A stretch of DNA of 64,000 nucleotides, from NCBI RefSeq assembly GCF_000002235.5, contig NW_022145612.1, positions 18,986,360-19,050,359 on the forward strand. Reading direction: 5' to 3'. Each line of letters begins with the position of its first letter. Position 1 is the stretch's first letter. Source of the stretch: Strongylocentrotus purpuratus (taxonomy: Eukaryota > Echinodermata > Echinoidea > Camarodonta > Strongylocentrotidae). Below the pieces are notes generated by a model that saw only the letters and a program-made list of their open reading frames with translations, had not been told where the DNA came from and ran no database searches. The position numbers and the translations under genes were made by a program. Below, piece by piece: positions 35,240-47,000 of the stretch.

Positions 35240-38200
35240 AATGCGTTCGGATCGGATGGCCGTTGGACAGCCGAGCAGCTCCCTAGCCCTCGCCTCACAT
35301 CACCTCAGCGTCGTTAGATCTGGAGCTGGCATCAGCATCACCCACGCATTTAAACCCTAGCTTGCCAATCACTCTTAAATCTTGTTTTTTTGGAATAAAA
35401 ATGTATATTTTATTATAATACTTACCAGTGACGTTATAGAAATAAACACCACATCTAACCAGGCAGAGTAATTCCAAAGCGAATGCCAACGCTAGAGAAC
35501 ACAACCGGTACGGTGCACATATCGCGATCGGGTGGGGCTCGAATTCGCATGCACAGTATACTAGTACAGTAGTCGAATACGGAGCAAATTATTACCCTCA
35601 CTCTCAGCATGTATGTTGCAGTTCCATTCATATTTCAACAGCCAAAAATAACGCGCGCGGATCGAAAGAAATGTAAATAGATAAATTTCTTTAAAAAGTT
35701 TTCAAATCTCTATCATTCAAAATATAACTGTTAAAGGGAAAGGTTCGCTCAATTTTTTTTCCCGCTCCCGTTTGTGGCGCTGATCCTTTGGGAACTAAGT
35801 CTCCCGTATCGTCCCACGAAAATTTAGGGTAAATTAAATGCCCCTCAAAATTTCCTCATTTTTATTAGGCTACAAAGCCAGCTCAGAATTGCTTTTTACT
35901 GTAAAGTTTCATGAATTCAATTAACTAAATCAAATTATATCTTCCCCCAGTGGGCGGATCCAGGGGGGGGGGGCGGGGGAAAACCTTTAAAAAAACACCT
36001 TTTCAAGTTGAAGCTCCGGGCCCCTCCCCTGGCGCTCAAGGGCCAGGGGGTGCGATAAGTTTTTTGCAAATCATTAGAGGGCCAAACAAAATAATTAATG
36101 CTCACTCGTGAACCTTCAATTTTGTGCCTATAGTCTGTCCTTGTCGATGTTGTTGTCGTCACTTGATGTCGGTCTCTTGGGATGTACGTGCTCCAAAATG
36201 CAGTATTACTTGAAAAGCCTGGAAAATATCCTCGCTTGTCGTGGTCGCTGAAAGTCCCGCAGATAGTGATTCAAATTCCCAAGATGTGTCAGATAAAGCA
36301 ACGAAAAAGGCAAATAAATTATGAGGATGGGGCACAGAGGCGTAGGTACGGGGCGGAGGGGGGGGGGTGCCTCCTCCCCCTCCCCCAATCGAATCCCCCC
36401 CCCCAAAAAAAAAAAGGTGAGAGTGAGGGGAGAGATGAAGGAAAAGGAAAAAGAACGTGAAATAATATCAAGAGGAAGATTGCTCGAAAGCTCTCTTAAA
36501 AAATTACAATGTTATGTGAATCAGTAATCTTGGGACAACAATGAAATCAAATCACTTTAAAATGCCAATTTTCTCACTCAAGGGCTATACATCCCCTCCC
36601 GGCCTGGTCAATCTGCCCCGGCCCTAAACTTTTGACAATTATCTACAGCGTTTTTTAACCGATGAGCCGCAAGAATATTTTAGGATAACGTAAATTCATG
36701 AAACTAGTATCAGAAACCGCAAGATGCCAAGGCAGAATAGTTGGGTATTTTAATGAGGAAATAATATCTCAGAGACAGTAAAGTGTCTTTTCCCCTTGCT
36801 CGCTTCGCTCGCTCGCAAACTTTAGCCAAATGGGGTAGTTTCAGCATGGACTTGGTTACAGGCAGCGAGGGCCATGAATATCCCCATGATCATAAATATG
36901 ACAATACTCGGCCACCTCGTTACAGGAATATCGACTTGATTCGGGCAGCATAGGGCCCGATTTAATCTTAATTCATTCTATTTTTAAAATCAAAATGAAA
37001 TTAATACCACAACATAATAGTGTTTCTTTTCCCCTCGTTTGCTTCACTTCTCTCAAAATTGAAAGATCAAGATGTAGCAAAGATGAACTGAATATAATAA
37101 TTTTCCATTTTATCTAATGTTTATAGATGACAGAAATAACCTTTTTTCCATAATGAAAGTCATCCTTTTCGCTTGCCTCGATCGCTTCGTTTCCTCACGC
37201 AAAATTGTAATCGTTCGTATGTGTATGAGGGACAGGTACAAAGAAATCATTGGGGTTACGCAAAACTTTTTACCCTCTAAAAGGGTGCAGTGACTAATAA
37301 ACAATTGAAATACGCTGATTTCAAAATGAATGAGCCCATGCAAGCTACCTACTAGCCACTGGTAGTTTAATGGCTTTAACAATTTTAATTGTCGATCCAC
37401 TTATAAGCAAAAAAAACTTTTGTGGCTTAAAGTGTGCTGACGGCATGCAGCAAACAGCAAATCAGCTGAGAAATTGCTTTTCTAACGAGTTTTTGTTTGT
37501 TTGTAGTATAACAAGTTGAAGAATTTTTTTTCAATCACGCGAATATCGATCATAATTATGTTTTGGAACTGGGGCCGGGGCGACGACGTCAAACGTTATG
37601 CGAGATATTTTGGAGCAATCGGACGCTTCCTGACATCAACACTATACGATTTCACTTGGATACTTTGTTGGGGGAGGTTAGCAACTTATTCCCGTCATCT
37701 TTAACCCTCTTCAGATGATGAACGCATTTTGTAAAACTCTATACCCTCTCCCCATTCACTTATCTTATAAAGCAATAACATCACTGTGTTTGATGATGTA
37801 TTTTAAATAGGGATTTGCCAATACTTGAAAAAATGCATTAAAAAAATTCATGTACAAAACAGCCTCTTTTACACATGACTTGGAAACTGCCGAACTTGAT
37901 TTGGGGGTCATTTAAAAGAAAGACGCCCCCCTCCCCTCCCCCTCCTACTTTACAAATTCCAGTATCCATCCATAGTACGCAGACACTACCCTTTTTGTTG
38001 CAGATTTTTTTTTTTTTTTTACTTTGGCAGTTTTATTTACTTTTTTTATTTTTTCTTCCTGTAGTTTACTACATAATAGATGCGAACTTGACGTGGACAT
38101 TATTTTTAGGTTTAGACCCAACTTGTTTAGACGGAGTCTGACCCGGAGTCTGAGCACTGATGATTTTGTTCGAGAAAAAAAAAAAATATCTCTGAGTAGC

Positions 38201-38420
38201 CAAATTGTACTGTAATTGTAAACAAGAGATGGCGCCAGACCACTTGTTTGACTACAGCCATCTACGAAATGGCAACGTGTGTGACTAACGGAATTTTATG
38301 CAATCCAGCCTGTCTGCCTCCCTCTCTCTTCTGCCTGACTCTCTCACTGTCTTCGCACTCTCTTTTGTAATTCCTCGAATACTCGGTCCAATATTTGTTC
38401 TACACTCCATATTATGGGTT

Positions 38421-38663
38421 CAGGGGCGGATCCAGAGTTGGGGAGGGAGGGGGGGGGGGGGGGGGGGGGGGGAGGGGCACAGGGGGCACGTGCCCCCGGC
38501 CCCAAAAATAAAATAAAAATTAGTGCGCACTACCCCCACCCCCCCCCCCCCCCGTTGCGATTTGTATGGGACCAAAAAAATTATATATATTTATATATGT
38601 CCTCTTACCCCCCGTGTGCCCCCCAGTGTGCCCCCCGGGTAGAAATTCCTGGATCCACCCCTG
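38421..38663. mobile_element. MITE with CAGGGGCGGATCCAG ends and G/C runs
   Basis: Left CAGGGGCGGATCCAG pairs with right CTGGATCCACCCCTG. The interior has a run of about 27 G/A and a run of C, and the phrase GGCACGTGCCCCC. Related fragments are at 35950 and 56525. Confidence 0.8.
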
Positions 38664-38690
38664 GGGCTGGCTTATATCTTTTATCCTCAA

Positions 38691-38692
<2 letters not shown>

Positions 38693-38728
<36 letters not shown>

Positions 38729-38762
38729 TCTCTTTCCCTCTTTGATTCACTGTCTAGCTCTC

Positions 38763-38803
<41 letters not shown>
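38693..38803. repeat. (CT)n microsatellites
   Basis: Two CT tracts of about 30 bp each, separated by imperfect pyrimidine sequence. Confidence 0.9.
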
Positions 38804-38807
<4 letters not shown>

Positions 38808-39566
38808 CTCTCTTTTTCTCTGTCTCCCATCTGCCCCTGTTATCTGCCTCTTCCTCATTTTTAATCTTTTTAAAAATGTTTAGGTCTACCATCAACTCAT
38901 CTTTTGACCAACTACACACACACATAGAAATTGATTTGTCCATAAGCCATAAATTTCCTCATATTTTACAAAACGATTTTATTTCCAATTTCCATTTTAC
39001 GCTTTATATAGGCTACACGAATACCTTCCGCTTTTCATAATTAACAAATTGAGACAGTACAAATTAGAACAACATGAATGGCAGTGGCTGATGTGATCTT
39101 GATGACTAATGAAATACATCTACATTGGTAAGAGAAATTAATCAACGAAGAAAATGTCTCTGATATAAATACTGTTATAAATATTGTTTGCATCTTACTC
39201 TTCGTGATATAAAAAATAAGAGCAACCTGTTCAAAGGAATTGGGGAGCTTTCATCGTCAACATGACTCCATTCTTACAAACCATAACCCATGCAGTGAAA
39301 TCGTTAAAGTGCAGGTGTCATGGAACAATTATATAAGTGGGTGTGGGTTGCTCAATAACTGATAACATGGGGTCTAGATATGAGTGACAGTTCATTTAGT
39401 AAATATGAGTTTAAAGTGAAGTACTTGAGCTCATTGAGCCCATCCATTCATTCTACAGATTATGCTAAGGATTGGAGAAGTATAGGCCTAGCTGAAAGTA
39501 CCGTTTACATAAGAAGAAAATGTATAACATGAAAAATGGACATTATTATGAAAAGCGTTTATAATC

Positions 39567-39892
39567 TCACGAATTAAGGACATAGAGTTCAAGGGTTAGG
39601 AACGGGGTCGCAGCCGGGGTACCAGCCGCTGTTCCAGCCGGGGTCGCAGCCGGGGTACCAGCCGCTGTTCCACCCGGGGTACCAGCCGGTGTACCAGCCG
39701 GGGTAGCAGCGGCACCTGGTGCATCAGCCGCAGCGCTATCGGTTACACCTGCAGCGGTTCCAGGGATACCATCGGCACCAGTACCTGTACCCCCTTCAGC
39801 TGCATCAACGTCAGCCTCATCTTCACCACTCTCTTGACTACTCTCTTGACCACTCTCTTCTTCGTTGTCATCGTCACGCCTTTTTCGATTGC
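39567..39892 (-). CDS. gene B exon A2: acidic and Gly/Ala/Thr/Pro tail, terminal exon
   Basis: Terminal exon of 326 nt, entered in phase 1 after CTCTTCAG, ending in TGA at 39567-39569. It opens G-N-R-K-R-R-D-D, a furin-type basic site followed by acidic residues with repeated E-S-G-Q/E-S-S-Q phrases. Next comes a low-complexity tail of T-P-A-G-T and T-P-A-A-T-type repeats, ending E-L-Y-V-L-N-S. The tail may be an extended, possibly O-glycosylated spacer (inference). The DNA repeat units show it expands by tandem duplication. The A1 exon at 40795-40916 is a truncated relative. I do not recognise the protein. Confidence 0.7.
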
Positions 39893-40015
39893 CTGAAGAG
39901 GAACATAATGATAGTGATAATATTATTAATAGTAATAATAAAAGTAATATGAATGATAATGATGATGATAATAATAGTACTAATAATGATAAAAACAATG
40001 ATAATGATAAAAATG

Positions 40016-40070
<55 letters not shown>

Positions 40071-40470
40071 TAATAATAATTTAATAATAATAATAATGAT
40101 AATAATAATGATAATAATAATGATAATAATAATGATAATAATTATGATAATAACAGTAATCATAATAATGATGATGATGATACTTATGATAATAACACTA
40201 ATAAATGAAAAAAACAGGGACAAAAATGTTGTTACATTTACCCATAAATTTATTCAAGTGAAATAACTTTATATCCATAATTAATCCATAAGTAATCGTA
40301 ACATTTTTTCTGAGTGTGTTTCGTAATTTTTCTTTTAAAACACGTCGACTCATTTTGAAGTTTAATGAAGTAAACGATGGTCTATTTTGTTCTTAATATT
40401 AAAAAATATCGACTTTTCACCGCGTCATTCTTCTAAAGAAATTAAGAGAAAATGCAAGTCTCAATTTTAC

Positions 40471-40764
40471 CTTGAGTGCGGGGGCACAACTCCAATGTTG
40501 AACTTGAAGTTCCTGTAATATCCGTGTCGCACACGATGTCCAGAATTACGCAAGCAGACGTGGCCGTCACACCACCTTCCAGACAAATGGAAGCGACGAT
40601 GTCTGCGGGTAAACGACGAGGCAGGAGACCATTGACGAACTCATCAGAACATGTAGTTTTTTCTTCCTCCGTTGCGGCGTTGTACTCCTCGCAAATTCCT
40701 GATCTTTGTATCCTTCCGAGAATGGTGTTGATACGCCTTTCGCCGTGTCGGCCTTGGGGATGCG
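40471..40764 (-). CDS. gene B exon D2: second six-cysteine domain
   Basis: A 294-nt exon, phase 1 to 1, after TCGTTTTAG and before GTAAAATT. It encodes a domain nearly identical to D1 (41871-42158): A-H-P-Q-G-R-H-G-E-R-R, I-C-E-E-Y, T-C-S-D-E-F-V-N-G, S-I-C-L-E-G-G, S-A-C-V-I-L-D-I-V-C, and a final L-C-P-R. It differs from D1 by a handful of residues and two extra Ser near its end. No signal exon lies directly before it, so it is used as a second domain of gene B or as an alternative to D1. Family unknown to me. Confidence 0.75.
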
Positions 40765-40794
40765 CTAAAACGATAATGGAATATCAAACATGAT

Positions 40795-40843
40795 TTATAG
40801 AATGAGTTGTAATAAGAGGATGCAGTGCCAATTAAATATCTCT

Positions 40844-40884
<41 letters not shown>

Positions 40885-40916
40885 TTCTTCGCTATCGTCA
40901 CGCCTTTTGCGATTAC
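40795..40916 (-). CDS. gene B exon A1: short acidic alternative end exon
   Basis: Starts after CTCTTCAG in phase 1, like A2, with G-N-R-K-R-R-D-D-S followed by a Glu run encoded by a GAA/GAG repeat. The frame then enters sequence homologous to the intron ahead of D1 and stops at 40795, and no donor is visible before that stop. It is therefore either an alternative terminal exon (signal-D1-A1, about 157 residues) or a remnant truncated at the duplication junction. Confidence 0.45.
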
Positions 40917-41870
40917 CTGAAGAGAAACATAATGATAATGATAATATTATCATTAGTAATAATGATATTAGGAATGATGATGATGATGATGATGATAATA
41001 TTAATACTAATAATGAAAGTAATAATAATAATGATAAAAACAATAATAATAATAATAATACACTGTCGCTCATATAGTTGGAATATTTTTGTTTGACCCC
41101 AATTTATGGAATTATTTTAAAAATAATTTAAAAATAATAGATCTAGATAATAGTATACATTCTCAGATTTTATTGAATAATATTTTGACAATGTGTGTTT
41201 TGCGTGACTGCTAAAGCATGTGTATGCTACTGTGCTTATCAATTAGGGGACCTACGCCCTTAAGTCATAAATGACAGTAATGAGGATTAATGCCCCACAA
41301 AAGGGCACTAATATAGCACATTGACACGGTTTTGATCCTATGCCTCACAGTTACGAGGCCATTGCTTTGTCACTGAACCATGACTGTACGCAGTGGGGGC
41401 TAGGGTAGGGGGAAGTTTCCATAAATAAAAATAAAATAAAAAAAATGCAATAAATTTTCATTAATTTATTGCAGTTTACCCCGGTTCCCAAAATAAAAAA
41501 TCCTCTGTGTGCCCATGTCTTAAGCCATAATGCATAATAACAATAATAATAATAATAATAATTATAATAATGATGATGATGACAATTACGATAATAACAC
41601 TAATATATAAAAAGAAGAGGGAAAAGAGTATGGTCACATTTCCCAATAAATTTTAGTTAAGTGAAATAACTTTATATCAATATTTCTTAAAAGTGATCGT
41701 AACATTTTTGATAAGTGTGTTTCGTAGTTTTACTTTTAAAACAAGTAAACTCACCTTGAATTTAAATGAAGTAAACGATAAGCTATTTGTTCATAATCTT
41801 AAAAAGTATCGACTTTTCACCGCGTCATTCTTCTAAAGAAATTAAGAGAAAATACAAGTCTCAATTTTAC
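40917..41870 (-). other. gene B intron between D1 and A1
   Basis: Contains ATA/ATG trinucleotide repeats (about 40925-41060 and 41520-41600). Sequence near 41630-41850 is homologous to 40230-40470, the matching intron of the second unit, which shows that exon plus flanks were duplicated together. Confidence 0.7.
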
Positions 41871-42158
41871 CTTGAGAGCGGGGGCAGGTTTCCAATGTTG
41901 AAGTTCCTGTAGTATCCGTGGCGCACACGATGTCCAGAATTACGCAAGCAGACGTGGCCGTCACACCACCTTCCAGACAAATGGAAGCGACGATGTCTGC
42001 GGGTGAACGACGAGGCAGGAGACCATTGACGAACTCATCAGAACATGTAGTTTTTTCTTCCTCCGTTGCGGCGTTGTACTCCTCGCAAATTCCTGATCTT
42101 TGTATCCTTTCGAGAATGGTGTTGATACGCCTTTCGCCGTGTCGGCCTTGGGGATGCG
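41871..42158 (-). CDS. gene B exon D1: first six-cysteine domain
   Basis: A 288-nt exon, phase 1 to 1, giving residues 22-117 of the precursor after the signal exon. Cysteines fall at about residues 46, 60, 82, 93, 100 and 113. The segment begins A-H-P-Q-G-R-H-G-E-R-R, so signal peptidase could cleave just before it. A basic P-R-R lies at 70-72. Six cysteines in a secreted domain suggest three disulfides (inference). It matches no domain family I know. The exon and its intron flanks are duplicated at 40471-40764. Confidence 0.78.
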
Positions 42159-42486
42159 CTAAAACGATAATGAAATATCAAACATGATTTATAGAATGAG
42201 TTGTAATAAGAGGATGCAATGCCAATTAAATATCATTATCCAGAATGTTATTTTATGAATGACATTCTTCATGTTTTTTCCTGCTGAGTAATTTTAATTA
42301 TGTTTTGTGTGAGAATCACATATTTATAAGATTCGATAGAATGAAGAAGAAAAAATACAAAATACATGGTACCAAACAAAAATTAAAACAAAATAAAATC
42401 AAAGAGGCAGACAAAAGTTTTGTGTGAGAGTTCTATTGATTTGATACATATCTACTTGTTAATTCATGGAGTAAAAAGGCACTTAC

Positions 42487-42550
42487 CTTCTGAAACTAGC
42501 GCTAAGAGGCATAGCAAAATGCACGCTGTCATCACGGTATGTTGCTTCAT
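42487..42550 (-). CDS. gene B signal-peptide exon
   Basis: A 64-nt exon that starts exactly at ATG (acceptor TTTTCAACAG) and ends in phase 1 before GTAAGT. It encodes M-K-Q-H-T-V-M-T-A-C followed by I-L-L-C-L-L-A-L-V-S-E, a classic signal peptide. The layout is the same as in gene A. Joined to D1, it gives A-L-V-S-E then A-H-P, compatible with cleavage there. Confidence 0.85.
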
Positions 42551-42955
42551 CTGTTGAAAATAGAAACAATATCGGAACAATAATGAGAGTTTGTTTTTCT
42601 TCTGCGAAAGCAAGGATATTAGCCTTTGACAGAAAATACGACCATCCCTTTGCGAACTTACACAGAGTCACAGACCAATGTCGGAACTGTTCGCTACCCC
42701 GAGTTTTTACCTCAATAATCAATGAATCACAGTATAATCATGGAGATATATATCTCCATGGTATAATAATAATTGAGGCCAAAAAACTACAAAGAGAAAG
42801 CCTGTTTATATACTGTATAACCCCATCAAATTCTAACCGAATTGCAACATCGATCAACGTCGATCTTACATCAAGAAGAAAAAGTATTTACGGAAAATCC
42901 AAAATTCAAGATGCCTCTTATCAATATTGATTATTAATTCGGATGATATACTTAC

Positions 42956-43035
42956 ATTCAAATTTATGTCGATACTTGTATATTCAAGCTGATGAGGTGC
43001 ACAAAATTGCTGTATCGGTTCTGCGACTCCTAACT
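42956..43035 (-). other. gene B non-coding first exon (predicted)
   Basis: Ends at a good donor (GAAT then GTAAGTATA). It starts about 30 bp below the TATA box at 43061-43070. The upstream limit is approximate. The next acceptor is the one that abuts the ATG of the signal exon. Confidence 0.5.
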
Positions 43036-43060
43036 TTGAGAATTCTTTGCCAGTCAAGAG

Positions 43061-43070
43061 GTTTATATAG
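43061..43070 (-). promoter_or_regulatory. gene B TATA box
   Basis: CTATATAAAC on the minus strand, the right distance upstream of the predicted first exon. A TGACTC word resembling AP-1 sites lies about 50 bp further upstream; it may be chance. Confidence 0.5.
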
Positions 43071-45413
43071 AGAAATTCGAAACACTCTGAAGTAGAATGA
43101 CCTGGCGTCACATTATTTTATAGAGTCATCATATAATTTTTTAGTTCCTCTATAGCCTGTTCATCAAAGCTGAAGGCTTACTGAGAAATGAACCCTGCCA
43201 CTGGCTGCCAGGTGTTAGTCATGGTTGCTCACAATAAACAAAACAGGACAAAACACCACAAAACAAGGTAACAATCAGGAACTAGGGACTTGAATATTAA
43301 TCCATTATAGAGGGCAATCACACCCTTGTAATTTATATGAAAGCAGAAACATAAGATAAACAAAATGGCGAAAGTTTGAAATAAATCGGATCAATAATAA
43401 TTTCTTGAATATTAATCAATTAATCCATCCATTCATTCATGGTATTCGTTCGTTCATTTATTCATCAATTCAATCAAACTGGTTTATAAGTGTAGTAGCC
43501 ATAGGACTTAAATGCATATGGATTTGAATTTTTTTGAAAATCTTGAATTTGATGAGACATAAACAAGACCGTTTTACGCAATGCCAATAACATGGCATTA
43601 AGAAAACAAACAAGAAAGAGATTTCGTTTATCAAGGCAAGGGCTTGATTTAATTAATATCAGTAAACATGGTAAAAGAGCATTTATTAATCATGGAGTTC
43701 TAAGTCTGACTTACAGTCAGAACAAAGTATCATGCATTTTGAATGTTCATCGGAAAGAAACTCAGTTTCTTTAGTCCAAGTGTTTCGACAGAGATTTTAG
43801 TTTACTGAGCCTGTTAAAAATGAATAAACATATTTTTACAACTTTTACAAGTTACCAATGAAATATCATTACTTTAATTTACGAAATTATTAAACCATGA
43901 GCAGATTCCTGATGAATCCTACTTTTGAGATTACCTTTAGACATTTCTTGTCAACTGATATGATTTCTCGCCTGCCCTTCCTCGAATAATTAAGCAGTGA
44001 CAATGACATCACAAAGAAGCGATGATGCCATTTCTCGAGAATCTGACGTATACACGGGTGACACATCTATTCGTTGTCACGTCTTTGGCACAACTACGAC
44101 TTTGACGTTGGGATCGCGAGAATTTTGATCATCCTAGGGATATTTTGAGGTTTCTCGCAGCTTCATCTGCCAAAAAGAATAGTCATTCGACACGAACTTG
44201 ATTTGCTCTTGTGACGGCCGATCCCTCATACTGACCATTCAAGAGGTCTCTTATTTTGACCAGCCCACTTTAATAATTTGCCATATTTGGCAGTTTGGCA
44301 CCCTCGAGTTTTAAAGTTTCAGGTGTCACAATACATTGCAAATACAATGTAACACAAAAGTAAGGTATGATTACTTGCCGCGTCAAAATAAGATAAAACA
44401 CCTATTTACATTCATTATCATGTCATTAAACAAATAGGTACATGCAAAATCATTGTTCAATTAATAATTTTTTTTTTAAATCCACAGAGAAGGGAATGAC
44501 GAAACTTTATTTTTGAGAAAAAACAACAACCCCAAAACAAAAACAATGGTCTGTATTCAGAGCGTAAGAAGAGATTTTGATTGGTGTTGTTTTCTTTTTA
44601 AGCAAATTGTGTATTTGTTTCTTTTATGTAGAGACGATAGTAATAAAGAATATAAGAATGAATTTACGACATTTCATTAATTTTATGAACAGCCAAATAC
44701 AAATATGAATTTTAACCCTTTAAGATTTGTAATTTTCTTCTTCTTCTTCTTAAACTGTGATATCCAACATTGTTTTTTCATTGTCAGAATGAAGTACTTA
44801 ATTCAACCTTTGTATTCATTATGTATATTTATCTCACCAATGAATCGGTTATGACAGAATTTTAAAATCACAATCATGAGCATTTAATTTCTGATGGGGG
44901 GGGGGGGTGTCTTTTTTGGACGGCTTTGGGTTGTTTTGCGATCTGATTTAATTTCTCTCATTACCCATTGTCGATGGTTCTCCAAATTTATTTTGTACAT
45001 TAGTGCACTTATTCCCACTCATACTCAACTAAAATTGTTTGCCAAAAGTGATACTGTTGTGCAATAAGCCTAAAATTTCTGATATTGCCTAACTTTTTTA
45101 AATTTTAATAACTACTTATCGACATCTTTGATACATTCCTAAATCAGTTATAATATTGCTGTGTTATGTTGTTGTATTGATTTCGTATTTTGATGTAATG
45201 CTTGTACTATAAAGTAAATATCTGATTACTTCGTAAACACAGACAAAACCAGCCCTGAGCTGCATGTACTGTTTAAAATAAATAAACAAACAATTACATT
45301 ACATTTTTATTTTTAAACACAAAGTCGATTTCTGATTCCAAAACCTCGTTAATGCCGAATAATGCGGTTGGCCTACTACCAGGAGGGGCAGGCGGGCAAA
45401 ACCCCCACACCGT
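43071..45413. other. intergenic region
   Basis: No gene, RNA gene or clear transposon seen. Confidence 0.5.
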
Positions 45414-45718
45414 TAGTGTCTTACGAAATGTTGTCAGTAATTTTTGTATGTGTGTTTGTGTTTACTTTGATTTCTTAATTGTTTTGACTGTTTTATGTTG
45501 ATTTGCGATTCATCGCCCTCAACTGAGCCAGTTTAAGATGGCTGATGACTTGCCCTCTCCTATCAAAATCCTCTTAATGCCACTAATTTTCTGCAGGCGT
45601 TGCTGGCATTATTGGAAATAATTATTGATAGTAAAGTAGCTTCACGCAGTTGATATTACATCGATATGGTTATTTTTTATATTCTTCAGGGCGCCATCTA
45701 TTTACAGATAGTCCAAGC
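45414..45718. repeat. direct repeat, left copy (partner at 50628)
   Basis: About 305 bp starting GTGTCTTACGAAATGTTGTC and ending AGATAGTCCA, repeated in the same orientation at 50628-50952 with small indels. The two copies bracket the gene A copy 1 segment. Confidence 0.85.
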
Positions 45719-45799
45719 TGGCCTTGAGTAGTATGTGTTTACTCTACAATGTCTACAAGAAACCCCACATATGCAAATATAAATTTCATCTTCTTTCTT

Positions 45800-45868
45800 A
45801 CTCTGTCTCTCTGTCTCTCTCTCACTCTCTCTCTCTCTCTCTCCCTCTCTCTCTCTCTCTCTCCCTCT
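45800..45868. repeat. (CT)n microsatellite at arm 1 edge
   Basis: Imperfect CT tract. The matching edge of arm 2 has a (GA) tract at 60045-60078. Confidence 0.9.
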
Positions 45869-46363
45869 GCTTCATATCGATGATGCCAAATCGCGAGCCC
45901 GCAATGCCAATAGGCTTGGTATAGCATTAAATAATAAAAAAAGCAAAGTCATTAAATCCTACTGCGTGCTATACTGATCCATTAATTACAACAGCCACTT
46001 GGTAAGTTATCCTAATTATTACGCCCTCGAAATTAAGATTAATAATGAAACAAAAGTATTTCAGAGAAAAAAAGATCCTGAAGAAAAAAAAAGTGAATAT
46101 GGTTGTTTATGCATGTGGGATATGTGAGTTATAAGCGATGTAGTCTGAAACATTAACGTCAAGAACTTGATAAATTAATTCCAAAGATCTATACAGACAT
46201 CGACTCATGAATTCATGTAGTCAAACTTAAAGGCATAATTCTCACTATAATATATATATATATACAAAAGCTAATTGAAAAGCAATTCTATGCATTCGCA
46301 CTGAACAAAAATGATAAGCTAATTAACCTATTTCATTAATTAAATCTTGAAATCATAAAAATT

Positions 46364-46390
46364 TACGTCACCTGCGTGAAGGGATTTTCC
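46364..46390 (+). promoter_or_regulatory. CRE-like and kappaB-like sites upstream of gene A copy 1
   Basis: TACGTCA at 46364-46370 and GGGATTTTCC at 46381-46390. The second fits the Rel/NF-kappaB consensus GGGRNWYYCC. Both lie about 110-140 bp above the TATA box. The same two sites, in the same order and spacing, are kept in copy 2. Confidence 0.55.
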
Positions 46391-46501
46391 GAATCGTCCC
46401 CAATGTTTTGTAATTATTTTTGACGAACGATTCGAAAATTGATCACGACAGCAAAGTCGAAATGATACAAATCTACTCCTAGAGGAGGATTATAGTTCTT
46501 T

Positions 46502-46511
46502 CTATATAAGC
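46502..46511 (+). promoter_or_regulatory. gene A copy 1 TATA box
   Basis: CTATATAAGC, conserved in the inverted copy at 59434-59443, about 30 bp above the predicted first exon. Confidence 0.65.
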
Positions 46512-46532
46512 TACGAGTTTGAAAATATTCAA

Positions 46533-46625
46533 AGCAAGGTCGCATCGTAGCGGTAGTGGTATATCTGAGATCACTCTGAGTTTATTATCATCCAGCAGTT
46601 TCGGAAGAACGTCACTTCGTTCAAA
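46533..46625 (+). other. gene A copy 1 non-coding first exon (predicted)
   Basis: Start placed about 30 bp below TATA. It ends TTCGTTCAAA before GTAAGTTGC. The sequence and donor are conserved in copy 2. Confidence 0.55.
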
Positions 46626-47000
46626 GTAAGTTGCAATCATTCATTACCGCCGTAAATTATGTGTAATTTTAAGTTTGTTACTATAGTGTGAATGATAGTT
46701 AAAGCGATATCGTTGCATGAAAACATTTCAGTTAATTATTTTTCAGTTTAGCTGTGACCGCATTAATTTCGGTTAATGTTATTCGCCGCACATCTTTATG
46801 AGTTTAAAGTGCCTTCGAACAAAGCCAAACTAGGTCAATCGCTGGAAAGATGAATTCATTTTTTTTTTTTTTTTAACTGGATGGTAGGGACATCGATGGA
46901 GGAATGAGAGTCGTTATACTTCCTATAATGATTTTGACAATAATTAATGAATTGACGATAGCTTGACACTTCTATACGACGTAGTGCCTCTCATCATAAT

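Larger units (their letters stand above)
34817..39566. other. intergenic region, MITE-rich
   Basis: No gene supported. Contains a 190-bp palindrome at 35049, fragments of a GGCGGATCCAG-ended element at about 35950-36060 and 36340-36415, a complete one at 38421-38663, and (CT)n tracts at about 38693-38803. Confidence 0.55.

Noticed and set aside
39893..40266. Asn- or Ile-rich frames near gene B
   Set aside because: ATA/AAT microsatellite in the intron beside exon A2. Only the part from 39892 down to 39567 after CTCTTCAG is supported as coding.
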